A stretch of DNA of 64,000 nucleotides from Chiua virens. Taxonomy: Eukaryota; Basidiomycota; Agaricomycetes; Boletales; Boletaceae. The stretch's first letter is position 1; each line of letters begins with the position of its first letter. This document shows positions 11,472-22,310 of the stretch, piece by piece. The stretch is taken from NCBI GenBank assembly GCA_019787685.1, contig JAHNUO010000012.1, positions 930,001 to 994,000 on the forward strand, read 5' to 3'. The position numbers were made by a program, and so were the translations under genes. The notes under the pieces were generated by a model. The model was not told the origin of the DNA and did not search any database. It saw only the letters and a program-made list of their open reading frames with translations.

Positions 11472-12330
11472 ATGAAAACTCCTATCTCTTTAGGTTTCAA
11501 TTTCTCATACTCAGCTGATAAACCTCCCAAGCACAAGGAAAAACTGCCAAAATCAAAAACAACAGAAAACGAAAGCATTGATAGTGTCTCTGTGGAGTGT
11601 GGCAGACACAACAGTTCCATGCTTAATTCTGTCACAAAACAAATCCCTGATGGGTCATTCATTAGATCTACATCAGTAGAAAAAAAAATTATATTACCAA
11701 TATTGGTATCCCCAGTAAACTGAATCAGTTATGTTAGAGCAAAAGTGCTTTTAGATAGCAGAGCTAATGCAATCTTCATACATGAGAACTACGTCACTAA
11801 ACATAAACTCCCAACTCATGTACTACCACATGCCATACAAGTCTTCAATGTAGATGGAACCAAAAATCAAGCAGGTTCTATTACTCATGCCACCCAAATC
11901 CTGATCAATTACAAAGGTCACAGGGAAATAGTGGATGCAGAAATTACCAACCTTGGAAAGAATGACCTTATCCTCAGATATACATGGTTAAAGCACCACA
12001 ATCCCCATATAGACTGGAACACAGGATCGGTTGTAATGCAGAGATGCCCTGAAACATGTCACTTGCAAGACGAGGACAACTTCTTGGATTCCATTATCGC
12101 AGAAGAACTTAGATATGCAAACTCTATTGCAGAATCACATATTGTTACTGCAAACATGGAAACTCCACCTTCTCCTCCTAAGGAATGCACTCTTGAAGAG
12201 ATGGTCCCATGAGAGTACATATATGAAATATGAAAAGAAAGGTTACATCAGACCCTCTAAATTGGAACAGACATCTCTGGTCTTCTTTGTTCCCAAGAAA
12301 GATGGAAAGAAACATATGGTTCAAGATTAC
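11472..12330 (+). pseudogene. Gy-C protease domain and linker
   Basis: The retropepsin-like region is readable from 11472 to 12212 with one in-frame stop near 11721. The catalytic motif reads LLDSRANAIFIH, so the Gly of D-S/T-G is replaced by Arg (GGA or GGG to AGA, a single transition). The downstream segment (GHREIVDAEITNLGKNDLIL) is conserved among the three copies. From about 12190 the protease-RT linker is short. Compared with Gy-A, the stretch between EEMVP and the RT start (KKGYIRPSKLEQT) lacks about 130 bp. Confidence 0.75.
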
Positions 12331-12348
12331 TGATATCTAAACGAACAC

Positions 12349-13550
12349 ATGAGTAAAAATAACTATCCCTTACCGCTTATATTGCAGCTCATGGACAAAC
12401 TAAAAGACACTAAGCTATTTACTAAAGTAGATCTCCAATGGGGATACAATAACATAAGAATCAAAGAAGGTGACAAATGGAAAGCAGCCTTTGTCTGCCA
12501 CTGCAGGTCATTTGAACCCATCATCATGTACTTCAGATTATGTAACTCACCAGCCACATTTCAAACCATGATGAATGAAATCTTTGCCGATCTGAACAGT
12601 GTTGTTGTCATCTACATTGATGACCTCATAATATTCACAAACACTGATGATTATGAAACTCATGACAAAATCATACTCAAAGTGCTTAAACGTCTTCAAG
12701 AAAACAATCTTTATGTAAAATCAGAAAAATGCTTCTTTCGTGTAAAAGAAGTGGACTTCCTTGGAATGATTGTGGGAACTGATGGGATTAAAATGGATAA
12801 TGAAAAGACCAAAGCAGTAGCCGAATGGCCAACTCCCAAATCAGTCAAAAATGTCAGAAGTTTCCTCAGACTTGCCAACTTCTATTGCAGATTCATGAAA
12901 GATTATGGAAAAATAGCACGTCCCCTTTATGACCTTACTAAAAATGATCAAAAATTTAAATGGACCTTTGCTTGTGACAAAGCCTTCACCATGCTTAAAA
13001 AAGCATTTATGACAGCCCCTATTCTTGCTTATCCAGATCAGAATGCCAAATATCACTTAGAATGCGATTCATTGGATTTTGCAACAGGAGCAGTTCTATC
13101 TTTGGAAAAAGAAGGACTTTGGCACCCTGTCACTTATACTGTAATAGCCACTCTATGATCCCAGAAGAATGAAACTATCCAATTGCTGACAAAGAAATGC
13201 TCTCAGTTATCTGCTCATTGGAACTATGGCGCCACTATCTTGAAGGTGCAAAATATGAATTTGAAATTTGGAATGACCACCAGAACCTTACATGGTTTAT
13301 GACATGCCAAGATCTTAACCAAAGACAAGCGAGATGGGCATAATATCTCTCACACTTTAACTTCACTTGGCACCACAAGGCTGGAGTCACTATGGGAAAA
13401 GCTGACACTTTAAGCAGGAGGGAGGACCACATGATTGGAATCGAAGACAATAACAAAGGAATATCTAAGATTAGATCTGCTGTCACTCTCCTATACAACA
13501 GTGACCAATTTCTCACTGACATACAATATGAAACTATGAAAATTAGCACC
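12349..13550 (+). pseudogene. Gy-C reverse transcriptase and RNase H
   Basis: The best-preserved RT in the window lies at 12349-13158 (269 codons without a stop). It has KLFTKVDLQWGYNN at the palm start, [16 protein letters not shown], and the intact catalytic box VVIYIDDLIIF near 12607-12640. It is followed by the thumb/connection (DFLGMIVGTDGIKMDN) and the first RNase H residues (YHLECDSLDFATGAVLSLE). A frameshift at about 13140 and later stops (for example WAQYLSH to a stop near 13340) disable RNase H. RT would copy genomic RNA into cDNA. The missing gag half and damaged protease mean the element could not have moved alone in this state. Confidence 0.85.
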
Positions 13551-13557
13551 TAATGCC

Positions 13558-13831
13558 ATGAAATATCTATTATCCATCAAATATACAGTCAATGACACCT
13601 TCCTTAGAAAGGGGGGTAGGATCTTCATTCCCAATACATTACGCACTAAATTTATCACTATGTTTTATGATACACCCGAAGCTGGATATCCCAGTTATGA
13701 CAAAATTTTAGAACTTCTCTCACGAACCTATATTTGGCCTCATATGAACAAAGAAGTCAAAAATTATGTCTCACATTGTGAAAGATGTGCACACTTCAAG
13801 GGTTCTAATCAGAAAATAGCCCAACTTCTAC
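13558..13831 (+). pseudogene. Gy-C integrase N-terminal part (HHCC finger), cut by Gy-D
   Basis: The zinc-binding HHCC region is readable (SHCERCAHFKGSNQKIAQLL), and stops being integrase at 13831 where the inverted LTR of Gy-D begins. The reading continues after Gy-D at 20664. Without the insert and one TSD copy the sequence reads ...cttctac-aacccttag, as in the uninterrupted relative at 23020-23045. Confidence 0.85.
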
Positions 13832-14226
13832 TGAAACAACCTAGAACAAAGACTGAACTAGTTGTAGTAGAAGGTGGTTGAGAGAGGTGGTTCAATCAAA
13901 GAGGCAAAAACTCCAAGAGAACTTTGTTAGAGTCCTCTGGCTTCAATTCATGGGGTTTACATACTACATGGATGTCAGGAGTTCTAATCTGAGTATGAAC
14001 TATGTAGATAAGACAGAGAGACGTGATTAGAGGATAAGGTGTGAATCATATGAGTCATAGATAAGACACATAGCCTTGCACAGGTATCTGGCGGGTATAA
14101 GTCATGTTGGATACTGTGTTAAGCCAATAGGATATGATCCTGTGGACAGCCTTGACTATGAGGCATGAACATTAGAAAGATTGAAAGTATAATCCATATG
14201 AGATTGAAATAGTTGAGATCATAACA
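13832..14226 (-). repeat. Gy-D 3' LTR (LTR-III, inverted)
   Basis: On the minus strand it runs TGTTATGATCTC to AGGTTGTTTCA. It is preceded by the polypurine tract and by the end of the pol frame. The 395-bp length and sequence agree with the other LTR-III copies (420-434 bp). Confidence 0.9.
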
Positions 14227-15805
14227 CTATCCCCTGTCTGATGATTAGACTCTGGATGATCTATAATTTCATAATTGAGACAATGGAGGCTATCCTCATC
14301 TGCAGATTCGGTTTGGTTCTCATAATTTTGGAACATGGAATTGAATTCCATAAAGGTCACTTTTAGACAATGTGGGGCCTCAGGGGTGTGCTTCTGTGGA
14401 AATCGGATATGAGTTCCTGAGCATTGGTAAGGTTCTTTAGAGGTTCCCATGTACATTCATTTTCTTCATAACCCTTCCAGTGAATGAGATATTTCAAGTG
14501 GCAACCTTTCATGCGTGAGTCAACAATATATTCTGCTTCGTATTCTTCTTCTCAGTCATTTCCAATAACAATGGGGTGTGGTTTGTAAACTGGTTAATCG
14601 GGTAAATGTTCCTTATAAGGTTTGACCTGAGAGATATTCACAACTGGATGGATTTGCATAGTATATGGGAGTTGAAGCTTAAGAGAATTTGGGACGTGCA
14701 TGGAAATTATGTCAGAGGGTCCAATCCACTTGTTGGTGAATTTGGGATGTTGTTTTATTTTTAGATTAGCGGTGGAGAGCCAGACCTTATCACCTAACTG
14801 TGTAAGAAGGAGGTTCTGATCTCAATTTATCTGCTTGTTCTTTCATGTGTTCTGCAGCTTTATCTATATTAGATTTGGTTTACTCTAGAATAATGGAGAA
14901 ATCTGTGATGAAGTTCTGAGCTGCAGGGTTTTTCATGTCATGAGGCATAATTCTCATCCTAGGGACATAAGAGCATGTGATTTTGAAAGGGGAGTGCTTC
15001 GTTGTGGTGTTCTTTTTACTGTTGTACAAGAACATATTGTTGTACTTCCCGATTCATTCACTCTGATTGTCCGTCGGTTTGCAGGTGATGAGTGGTGCTT
15101 AATTTGGGTGTTATTTTCAACCCTGAGCATATGTCTTTCATAAGCTGAGAAGCAAATTGTGGTCCTCTATTCGATACGATGGAAGTAGGGAGGCCATGAT
15201 GCTTCCAGATGTGGGAAAGGTATAATTTAGCAAGATCCATAGATGTGCATGTTTTGTGGCATGGGATGAATTCAACTTCTTTGGAGAAGCAATCCACAAC
15301 TGTGAGGATGGAATCATAGTAGTGTGAAAGTGGGAGGTCTGTGATGAAATCTGCTGAGATATCTTCCCATGGCGTGTTAGGAGTTTCTAAGGGTTGCAGG
15401 AGACCTGCAGTTTTTTTATTAGAACCCTTGAACCGAGTGTATCTTTCACAATGAGACACATATGTTTTTACTTGTTCCTTCATTTGAGGCCATATGTAGT
15501 GTTGTGATAAAAGTTCTAAAGTTTTGTCATAACCGGGATAGTCCAGCTTCAGGTGTGTCATGAAATGTCGTAATAGCTTTGGTTTTTAATTTATCTGGAA
15601 TGAAGATCTTACCCCCCTTTCTAAGGAAGGCATCCTCAACTGAATATCCAATAGATATGAGGTATTTCATGGCATTTGGGGATAATTTCATGGTTTCATG
15701 TTGAACAGATGAGAGGAATTCATCTCCGTTGTACATATAGGAGAGTGATGGCTGATCTGATTTTTGTGGGGTCCATAAGGAGTATACCCTTGTTGTCATC
15801 TTCAA
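14227..15805 (-). pseudogene. Gy-D integrase and chromodomain
   Basis: Integrase is readable at 15058-15805: the HHCC finger (SHCERYTRFKGSNKK, one Cys changed to Tyr), then the catalytic core with the first Asp in ISADFITDLP, the second changed to Asn (SNRGPQF), and the Glu of DGQSE retained. The remainder is broken by frameshifts. Near 14440-14525 the C-terminal chromodomain reads HLKYLIHWKGYEENE with CTWEPLKNL, the aromatic cage type of chromoviruses that bind methylated H3K9. A conserved tail (FNSMFQNYENQTESADED, 14270-14350) follows to the polypurine tract. Integrase would insert cDNA, and the chromodomain would direct it to heterochromatin. Confidence 0.85.
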
Positions 15806-15807
15806 TA

Positions 15808-17130
15808 CTAATCATGTGGTCCTCCCTCCTGCTCAAAGTGTCTGCTTTTCCCATAGTAATACCTGCCTTGTGATGCCAAGTGAAATTGAATTAGGGATAG
15901 GTATTGCGCCCACTGTGCTTGTCTACAATTCAGATCTTGGCGAGTCATAAACCACATAAGGTTTTGGTGATTGTTCCATATTTCAAATTCATGTTTAGCA
16001 CCTTCTAGATAGTGACACCATAATTTCAGTGAATGGATGACTGATAACATTTCTTTGTCAGCAATTGGGTAATTCTGTTCTTCTGGGGTCATAGAGTGGC
16101 TGTTATAAGCGACAGGGTGCCAAGCACTGTCTTTCTCGAGAGATAAGACTGCTCCCATGGCAAAATCCAATGAATCGCATTCTAAGCAATATTGAGCTTC
16201 TTGATTCAGATAAGCGAGGATAGGGGCTGTTGTGAATGCCGTTTTAAGCATGTGAAAGGCCTCATCACAAGCGAAGGTCCATTTGAATGTCTGATCCTTT
16301 TTGGTTAAATCATGTAAAGGGTGTGCAATTTTGCCATAATCTTTAATGAATCTACAATAGAAGTTGGTGAGACCAAGGAAGCTGCGAACATATTTGACTG
16401 AAGAGGGCACAGGCCATTTGGTAAACTGCTGTGGTCTTTTCATCATCCATTCTAATTCCATTAGTTCCCACAATCATTCCAAGGAAATCAACTTCTTTGA
16501 TGTGGAAATGACATTTTTCTGGTTTCACAAATAAATCATTATTGCATGATCCCACAGTTTGCAAACTGGAATTCTTTCTGATTCAGCTCTTCCGAAAACC
16601 TTAGCATATTGCATATATTCTCATGGGACCATCTCTTCAAGAGCGCATTCTTTAGGAAGAGAAGGTGAGATTTCTATGTTTGTGGTAAAAATATGGGATT
16701 CCACAATAGAGTTTGCATATCTAAGTTCTTCTGTGATAATGGAATCCAAGAAATTGTCTTTGTCTTGTGAGTGACATGATTCCGGACATCTCCGCATTAT
16801 GACTGATCCTGTGTTCTAGTTTATGTGGGGATTGTGGTGCTTTAACCATGTGAATCTGAAGATAAGATCATTCTTTCCAAGGTTGGTACTTTTGGCATCC
16901 ACTATTTCCCTGTGACCTTTGTAATCAATCAGGATTTGGGTGGCATGAGTAATAGAACTGGCTTGATTCTTGGTTCTATCCACATTAAAGACTTGTATGG
17001 GATGTGGTAGCACATGACATGGGAGTTTGTGTTTAGCAACATAATCCTCATGTATGAAGATCAGATTAGCTCCACTGTATAAAAGCACTTTTGCTCCAAC
17101 ATAGCCAATTTGGTTTACTGGGGAGACCAA
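15808..17130 (-). pseudogene. Gy-D protease, truncated RT, RNase H
   Basis: Protease-like sequence lies at 16816-17130 with LLYSGANLIFIHED, the catalytic Asp changed to Tyr. After the EEMVP linker and DHAI (about 16555), the sequence jumps straight to NDLFVKPEKCHFHIKEVDFL. Fingers and palm including YxDD (about 650 bp) are deleted. The thumb/connection and RNase H are readable at 15808-16473 (LGLTNFYCRFIKDYGKIAHP, CLECDSLDFAMGAVLSLEKD), with a stop near 15805. The element cannot reverse-transcribe by itself. Confidence 0.85.
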
Positions 17131-17402
17131 TATCAGTAAAGAGATTTCTCATTCAATTGATGTTGATCTAATGAAAGACCCCTTGGGTATTTGTTTTGTG
17201 ACAGAAATAAGCACGGAACTATTGTGTCCGCCATGCTCCACAGAGGTGCTGTCAACGCTTTCATTATCTGTTGTTTTTAGTTTTGGCAGTTTATCCTTGT
17301 GCTTGGGAGGTTTATTGGCTGAATAAGTAAAGTCAAACTTTAAAGAAACAGAGTTTTCATATTCTTTTGGAAGGGTGGTGTGAACATGAGATCCCAGTTT
17401 TC

Positions 17403-19193
17403 TCAGTTCACCTTGCCTTTTCCCTTCTTTTCTGATTTGTATTTGTCATAATAATATGCCTGAACTTGTTCAGGGTCCATTCCTTGAATGGTGGCGAAAG
17501 GATCTTTTTGGGAAACCAAGGAGGAAGAAGTAGAAGTAGAAGCGACTTGTGTCTTCTTTTCTTCCTTCTTGGTGGATCTGACCTTTCTCAATTTGGTACA
17601 GTCCTTCTTATGTCCGCCGGCATAGAAATTGCACTCTGTGCATTGGTTCTTTGGCTTGGGACAATTTCTTGAATAATGACCATCAGTGCTACAATTGTAA
17701 CACTTCAGTTTCTTGGTTTGGACTGTCGTCCTAAAGCCTGCACTTCAGACATGTGGAACTGTTACGGTAGTTCCGGGTAGGACCTAACGTAGCCGCAAAA
17801 GCGCCAAGTACCAAGTGGCTGCGATAACTCAAACAACCACCACTTGGTATGTGGTGCGCTGTTGGGGTTCGAGTGTCAGTGTCAAGGGACGACGAGAGAA
17901 GTCCCAGGTCAAGTGGTCACAAGGAAGGGTCCGAGTGGAGCAGAGATACTCAGCTAGATTGCGGAGATCAAGACTAGTGTACATGAGTATCGCTGCGAGG
18001 TATTTATACTACTGAACTGCGCACGGACCACGTAACTAAAAAGGGGAGGCCAGAAGAGCGGAAGGGCCAAAGGGCCAAAAGGAGTGCGCAGTAATCATAA
18101 AAGGGAATCGTACGATGCGATGGCAGCGGACGATGACGATGATGAAATGTCAAATGCGAAGCCATCGGATGATGACGAGAAAGTGAAAGAGTAAGCATCG
18201 GGTAAGGCCGATGTAGTTACGTAAGGGTGAACGCGTATGGATGAGCGTACGAAGATACCTAGGTATCGAGTGAAGCAAAGTAGTACAAGTGAAGTAAAGA
18301 AAAGAAATGAATCGTAACAGGAACCATCCATCTTCATCTTTGTGATAAGTGGATGATATGTCCATTGCATTGGGGTCTTTTTTGCCCCATGTGCATTCTC
18401 TGTAAACTAGGTTTATTGCTTCCATGGAGTTATCTGCTGTGTGTATGTAAGTGAGATATTTCTGTACTGCCTCATTTCTGTCGGTGGTATAGGAGGGATG
18501 TATGAGATTGGTATACATCTCGTCATTCGGATCTTGCCATTGTCCATCCATGAAGATTCTGGCGATAATGCCCCTGGATGTATTTGTCTCTAGGAGGCGG
18601 ATAGCATGTGTTGGGTCTATAGAGGCTTGGAGCCCAAGATTTTCCCATTTGACGATGAAGTCTTCTACTTGCATTGTTCCTTGTTTGAGCTCCTTGATTT
18701 TAGAGCAGGCCCAATCGACTTTATTGTTTTGTTGGAACATTCCTTCTATGTCCACCAACAGTTGTGCCCATGTGAGTTTAGAGCCTTGTGCAAGATGTGT
18801 TTCGGTGAATTGCAAAGATTTTGTCCCTCTTAGTCATGAGAGTACTGATAGAACCTTCTTTTGATCCATGTCAACCACTAGTTTGTTGACCTCGATCCAT
18901 CCTTTCATCTTGGCCCACCATTTTTCAAATTTGGCCATATCTCCATCATAGATTCCTGGATCTGTGAAGATCTCTACTTTTGGAGCGTGGATAACAGTGG
19001 TTGTTGCTTGTGTTGAAGAAGAGGAACCTGGGGCCATCACTGCAGCTGCTACCATAGCATTTACTTGATTTTCTAGTTTATGTAAATTGTTTTGTAACAC
19101 TCCGACCAACCATCCAGTGGTGTCAAGCCTGTTGTCAAGGTCCTTGGAGTGATCATTCATGGTGCTAGTGGTGGTGGTGTAGTTCCACGACAT
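17403..19193 (-). pseudogene. Gy-D gag, interrupted by a solo LTR-I
   Basis: Gag starts at 19193 (MSWNYTTTTSTMNDHSKDL), 6 bp after the ORF2 stop. A TGA at 18834 ends the first 119 codons. The same frame continues (TETHLAQGSKLTWAQLLVDI) to about 18320 where the LTR-I insert begins. Beyond it, from 17754, the C-terminus resumes with two Cys/His groups (CYNCSTDGHYSRNC and CTECNFYAGGHKKDC), and a lysine-rich tail ending at 17403. Apart from the insertion and the single TGA, the frame is long and well kept, making this the best guide to the family's gag (about 410 residues). Confidence 0.85.
17760..18319 (-). repeat. Solo LTR-I (inverted) inside Gy-D gag, TSD ggaac
   Basis: The 560-bp LTR reads TGTTACGATTC to TACCGTAACA on the minus strand. 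It is flanked by ggaac at 17755-17759 and 18320-18324. Its sequence matches 692-1421 but has one rather than two 40-bp units. It is CpG-rich, unlike the old copy at 3107. It is the innermost insertion of the A-C-D nest, so it must be the youngest event there. Confidence 0.92.
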
Positions 19194-19199
19194 GATTGC

Positions 19200-19472
19200 T
19201 TAATTGTTGGCTTCATCCCAATCTGCTGCTACAGTAATGGGTTGCCAACCACCAGTGTTGTTGTTAATAACAGGAGGTGCCTGGTATTGGTAGTCCTGTT
19301 GTTCATAAGGGGAATAGAGCACGATGATGATTACGTGCTTGTTAAGCTGAATTCAGAAGTTAAGACTTCTTTGGTAGTTGATGAGATTCTTAGTTATTTG
19401 TTGGAGAGTGTAGAGGAAGGCACAAGTGATATTAAAAATTGCAAGAAGGATTGCATAAAAGAACATATGCAT
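19200..19472 (-). pseudogene. Gy-D ORF2: small membrane-segment protein, one in-frame stop
   Basis: The frame has 91 codons including the stop: start ATG at 19472, only 2 bp after the ORF1 stop, and TAA at 19200-19202, 6 bp before the gag ATG. Residues 3-22 (MFFYAILLAIFNITCAFLY) form one hydrophobic helix. The C-terminal half reads VLYSPYEQQDYQYQAPP and ends in acidic residues. A single TGA at codon 40 interrupts the frame, and a CGA to TGA change at a methylated CpG would explain it. Homologous small frames with the same hydrophobic start and SPYE motif occur at 4922 (Gy-A) and 10584 (Gy-C). No known family was recognised. It could be a tiny accessory membrane protein. Confidence 0.55.
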
Positions 19473-19474
19473 TC

Positions 19475-20086
19475 CTAGTAAGGTTGGTATCGCTTTGGTA
19501 TCCTAAGAGTATTCCTAGGTCTCAGAGATATGTTTTCTCTATCATAATATGAGTAAGCTCTGGTATGAGTGGGTACTTCTCGTCTGCATGCTGCAGCTAG
19601 TATCTGTCTATTAGATCTAACCAGATGTATTGCTCTCCTGGCTAATTCTGCTGGTGGAATATAGCCGTTAGGGTCTCCCATCGACTCTTTTGATGACACT
19701 CTACTCGGGGTAAGTTCCAGGAGCAATGATGAGACTTCCCTTTTAATAAGGGGTATAGATATGGGTGATGCTTCTCTTTTGATAAGAGGGGGTTCAGTAA
19801 TCTCCTGCTTAACCTCTGGTTCCTCTGTTGGATAGTGTAAATTCGGGCTGCTATGCCGACTATGGGTTTTGGATGTGAAATCCAATAAGGAAGTCTGTGC
19901 TCTGAGGAATTGCTTGAGGAGAGCATGAAAAGTCTCTTCCTGCGAGTGGTAATCCAGGTCAAGATCCTCTGTAGCAACTGCTTGAGCCAAGAGAGCAGTG
20001 TCAATGTAGGTGGGATCAACCTCTTGATTGAAAAGAATTTCCTCTCTGGTGACCTCAAAGGGTGGAAGGAAATAGGAGTCTGACAC
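19475..20086 (-). CDS. Gy-D ORF1: uncharacterised 203-residue accessory protein
   Basis: An uninterrupted frame starting at 20086 (MSDSYFLPPFEVTREEILFN) and ending with TAG at 19475-19477, just upstream of ORF2. The N-terminal third is acidic (VATEDLDLDYHSQEETF). The middle has repeated KREx(S) motifs (LIKREASPISIP, LIKREVSS), and the C-terminus is basic and Tyr-rich (RPRNTLRIPKRY). No catalytic or zinc motif is visible. Homologous but broken copies lie in Gy-A (4316-4905) and Gy-C (9480-10573). Conservation of this frame in three diverged copies, while neighbours decayed, suggests it was a real element gene. The LIKRE repeats resemble SUMO-acceptor-like psi-K-x-E motifs, which is only a suggestion. 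Confidence 0.6.
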   Translation of the reverse strand: MSDSYFLPPFEVTREEILFNQEVDPTYIDTALLAQAVATEDLDLDYHSQEETFHALLKQFLRAQTSLLDFTSKTHSRHSSPNLHYPTEEPEVKQEITEPPLIKREASPISIPLIKREVSSLLLELTPSRVSSKESMGDPNGYIPPAELARRAIHLVRSNRQILAAACRREVPTHTRAYSYYDRENISLRPRNTLRIPKRYQPY

Positions 20087-20255
20087 TGATTGGACAAGTC
20101 AGTAAAGACTGCCTTTCTGGTCAATGTGGATCCTCTGCATTCTTGTTACTGCACTATAGACCTTGAGTCTTTTGCAGCTTATTTGAAACTAGAGAGCGTC
20201 TCAACTACCCAAGTAGTGACTTAACTTGTTAGAGTAGTGGGGTACAACAAGGTTG

Positions 20256-20663
20256 AGTTGTAGTGAAAGGTGGTTGAGAGAGGTGGTTCAATCAAAGAGG
20301 CAAAAACTCCAAGAGAACTTTGTTAGAGTCCTCTGGCTTCAATTCATGGGGTTTATATACTACATGGATGTTGGAGTTTGAATCTGAGTATGAACTATGT
20401 ATATAAGCTAGAGAGATGTGATTGGAGGATAAGGTGTGAATTATATGAGTCATAGATAAGACACATAGCCTTGCACAGGTATCTGGTGGGTATGAGTCAT
20501 GATGAATTGAAAATGAAAGATAAGAGAATGAGTCATGTTGGATGCTGTGTTATTGTGGCAGCCAATAGGATATGATCCTGTGGACAGCCTTGACATGAGG
20601 TATGAACATTAGAAAAGATTGAAAGTATAATCCATATGAGGTTGAAATGTTGAGATTGTAACA
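20256..20663 (-). repeat. Gy-D 5' LTR (LTR-III, inverted, inner end truncated)
   Basis: It begins TGTTACAATCTC on the minus strand at 20663. It matches the 3' LTR up to about 20262, but lacks the terminal segment ending GTTGTTTCA, so about 28 bp are missing or replaced at the inner boundary. The leader (about 20090-20255) follows. Confidence 0.8.
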
Positions 20664-21890
20664 CCTACAACCCTTAGAAACACGTTATTACCATGGGAAG
20701 ATATCTCAGCAGATTTCATCACAGATCTCCCACTTTCACACTCCTATGATTCAATTCTCACGGTTGTGGATCACTTTTCTAAAGAAGTTGAATTTATCCC
20801 ATGCCACAAAACATGTACATCTATGGATCTCACTAAATTATATCTCTTACACATATGGAAACATCATGGCCTCCCTAACACCATCATGTCAGACTGAGGA
20901 CCACAATTCACTTCCCAACTTATGAAAGATATGCTCAGGGTTAAAAATAACACCCAAATTAAGTACTGCACATCATCCACAAACAGACAGACAATTGGAA
21001 TGAATGAATCAAGAAGTGCAACAGTATCTTTGCATGTTTTGTGCAGAGAAGGATAACACATGGGCTGACTGGCTTCCTCTCGCACAATTCTCTTACAACA
21101 GCAAGAAACATTCTGCCACTAAATTCTCACCATTTGAAATCACATGTTCCTACGTCCCTAGGATGGGAATTATACCACACTCCATGAAAAACCTGGCTGC
21201 TCAAAACTTTATCATGGACTTCTCTGAAGTTCTAGAGCAAACCAAGTCTAATATAGACAAAGCTGCAGAACACATGAAAAACATTGCAGATAGATCGAGA
21301 TCAGAACCTCCCTCTTACTCTATTGGTGATAAGATCTGGCTCTCTACTGCAAACCTAAAAATCAAACAATACCCCAAATTCACAGACAATTGGATTGGAC
21401 CCTATGACATAATATCCATGCACGGTCTGAATGCTCTAAAGCTTCGACTCCCATGCACTATGTGAATACACCCAGTCATAAATATTTGTCAGGTCAAACC
21501 TTATAAGGAATACCTTCCCGATCAGCTGCTCTATAAACCATGGCCGATTGTAATTGGAGATGACTAAGAAGAAGAATTTGAAGCAGACTATATCATTGAC
21601 TCCTGAATGAAGGGATGCCACTTAGAATATCTTATACACTGGAAAGGTTATCATGATGATGAAAGAACACAGGAACCACTAAAGAATCTAATGAATGCTC
21701 CAGACTCAATATCCAACTTCCACAAAGCACATCCAGATGCCCCACAAAAATTAAAAGTCACACAGACCGAATTTAACTCTATGTTCCGAAATTATGAGGA
21801 CAAAACCAAATGCGTAGATGAGAATAGTCTCCATCGTCTCAATTACGAAACCTTAGATCATCCGGAGTCTGATCAACAGACAGGGGATAG
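20664..21890 (+). pseudogene. Gy-C integrase core, C-terminus and chromodomain
   Basis: This continues the integrase cut at 13831. The catalytic core to about 21000 is frameshifted, with stops in place of expected residues (for example SD to a stop at SD-RGPQ near 20890). From 21004 to 21465 a long clean frame covers the end of the core and the C-terminal domain (WADWLPLAQFSYNSKKHSAT, GDKIWLSTANLKIKQYPKF). After a stop, the chromodomain reads CHLEYLIHWKGYHDDE and QEPLKNL (21616-21690), followed by the conserved tail to the polypurine tract at 21880-21890. Confidence 0.85.
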
Positions 21891-22310
21891 TGTTACAATA
21901 TCAACTTTCCATCCCTTAATGGACTATACTTTCAACCTTTTCTAAGAATAATGCCTCATGTCAAGGCTGTCCAAAGGATCATATCTGATTGGCTGCCACA
22001 ATCTCTCACACATGTGCTTCTATCTTTCATTTCCCTTATCACTGACTTATCACTGGCAATGCAAGGCTATGCTCTTATCTATGACTCATATCTATTCATA
22101 CCTTATCATCCAATAGGATACTGTATGCCTATCTATGTAGTTCGTACTCAGATTAGAACTCTGACATCCATGTAGTATATCAACCCCATGAATAAAGCCA
22201 GAGAGCTCTAACAAAGTTCTCTTGGAATTTTTGCCTCTTTGACTGAACTTCTACATCCTCTATCACTTCTGACTAAACATCTAGTTCAGTCTTCATTCTA
22301 GGTTGTTTCA
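21891..22310 (+). repeat. Gy-C right LTR (LTR-III)
   Basis: The 420-bp partner of 8828-9247. It carries tatatcaa (22176-22183) where the left LTR has tatataaa. It is followed by the catgg TSD and the resumption of Gy-A RNase H. Confidence 0.92.

Larger units (their letters stand above)
13832..20663 (-). mobile_element. Gy-D: LTR-III gypsy chromovirus nested in Gy-C integrase
   Basis: Minus-strand element with LTRs at 13832-14226 (its 3' LTR) and about 20256-20663 (its 5' LTR). The flanks are tctac (13827-13831) and cctac (20664-20668), a 5-bp TSD with one transition. Reading leftwards from 20663 it encodes ORF1, ORF2, gag (split by a solo LTR-I), protease, a fragment of RT, RNase H, integrase and chromodomain. 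The polypurine tract acaggggatag is present (inverted) next to 14226. Most of RT is deleted at about 16552. The inner end of the 5' LTR lacks the last 28 bp or so of the consensus. This is the copy that best preserves the accessory ORF1-ORF2-gag order. Confidence 0.9.
8828..22310 (+). mobile_element. Gy-C: LTR-III gypsy chromovirus, two LTRs and TSD catgg
   Basis: The 420-bp LTRs at 8828-9247 and 21891-22310 both start TGTTACAATATC and end GTTGTTTCA. The pair is flanked by catgg (8823-8827 and 22311-22315), inside RNase H of Gy-A. By eye the two LTRs differ at about 13 positions, nearly all transitions. The right copy has lost its TATA box (tatatcaa for tatataaa). A polypurine tract (acaggggatag) directly precedes the right LTR. 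The internal region carries ORF1 and ORF2 relics, a gag with a large 5' deletion, protease, RT, RNase H, integrase and chromodomain. It is enlarged to 13.5 kb by Gy-D (13832-20663) and a 509-bp insert (9628-10136). Confidence 0.9.
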
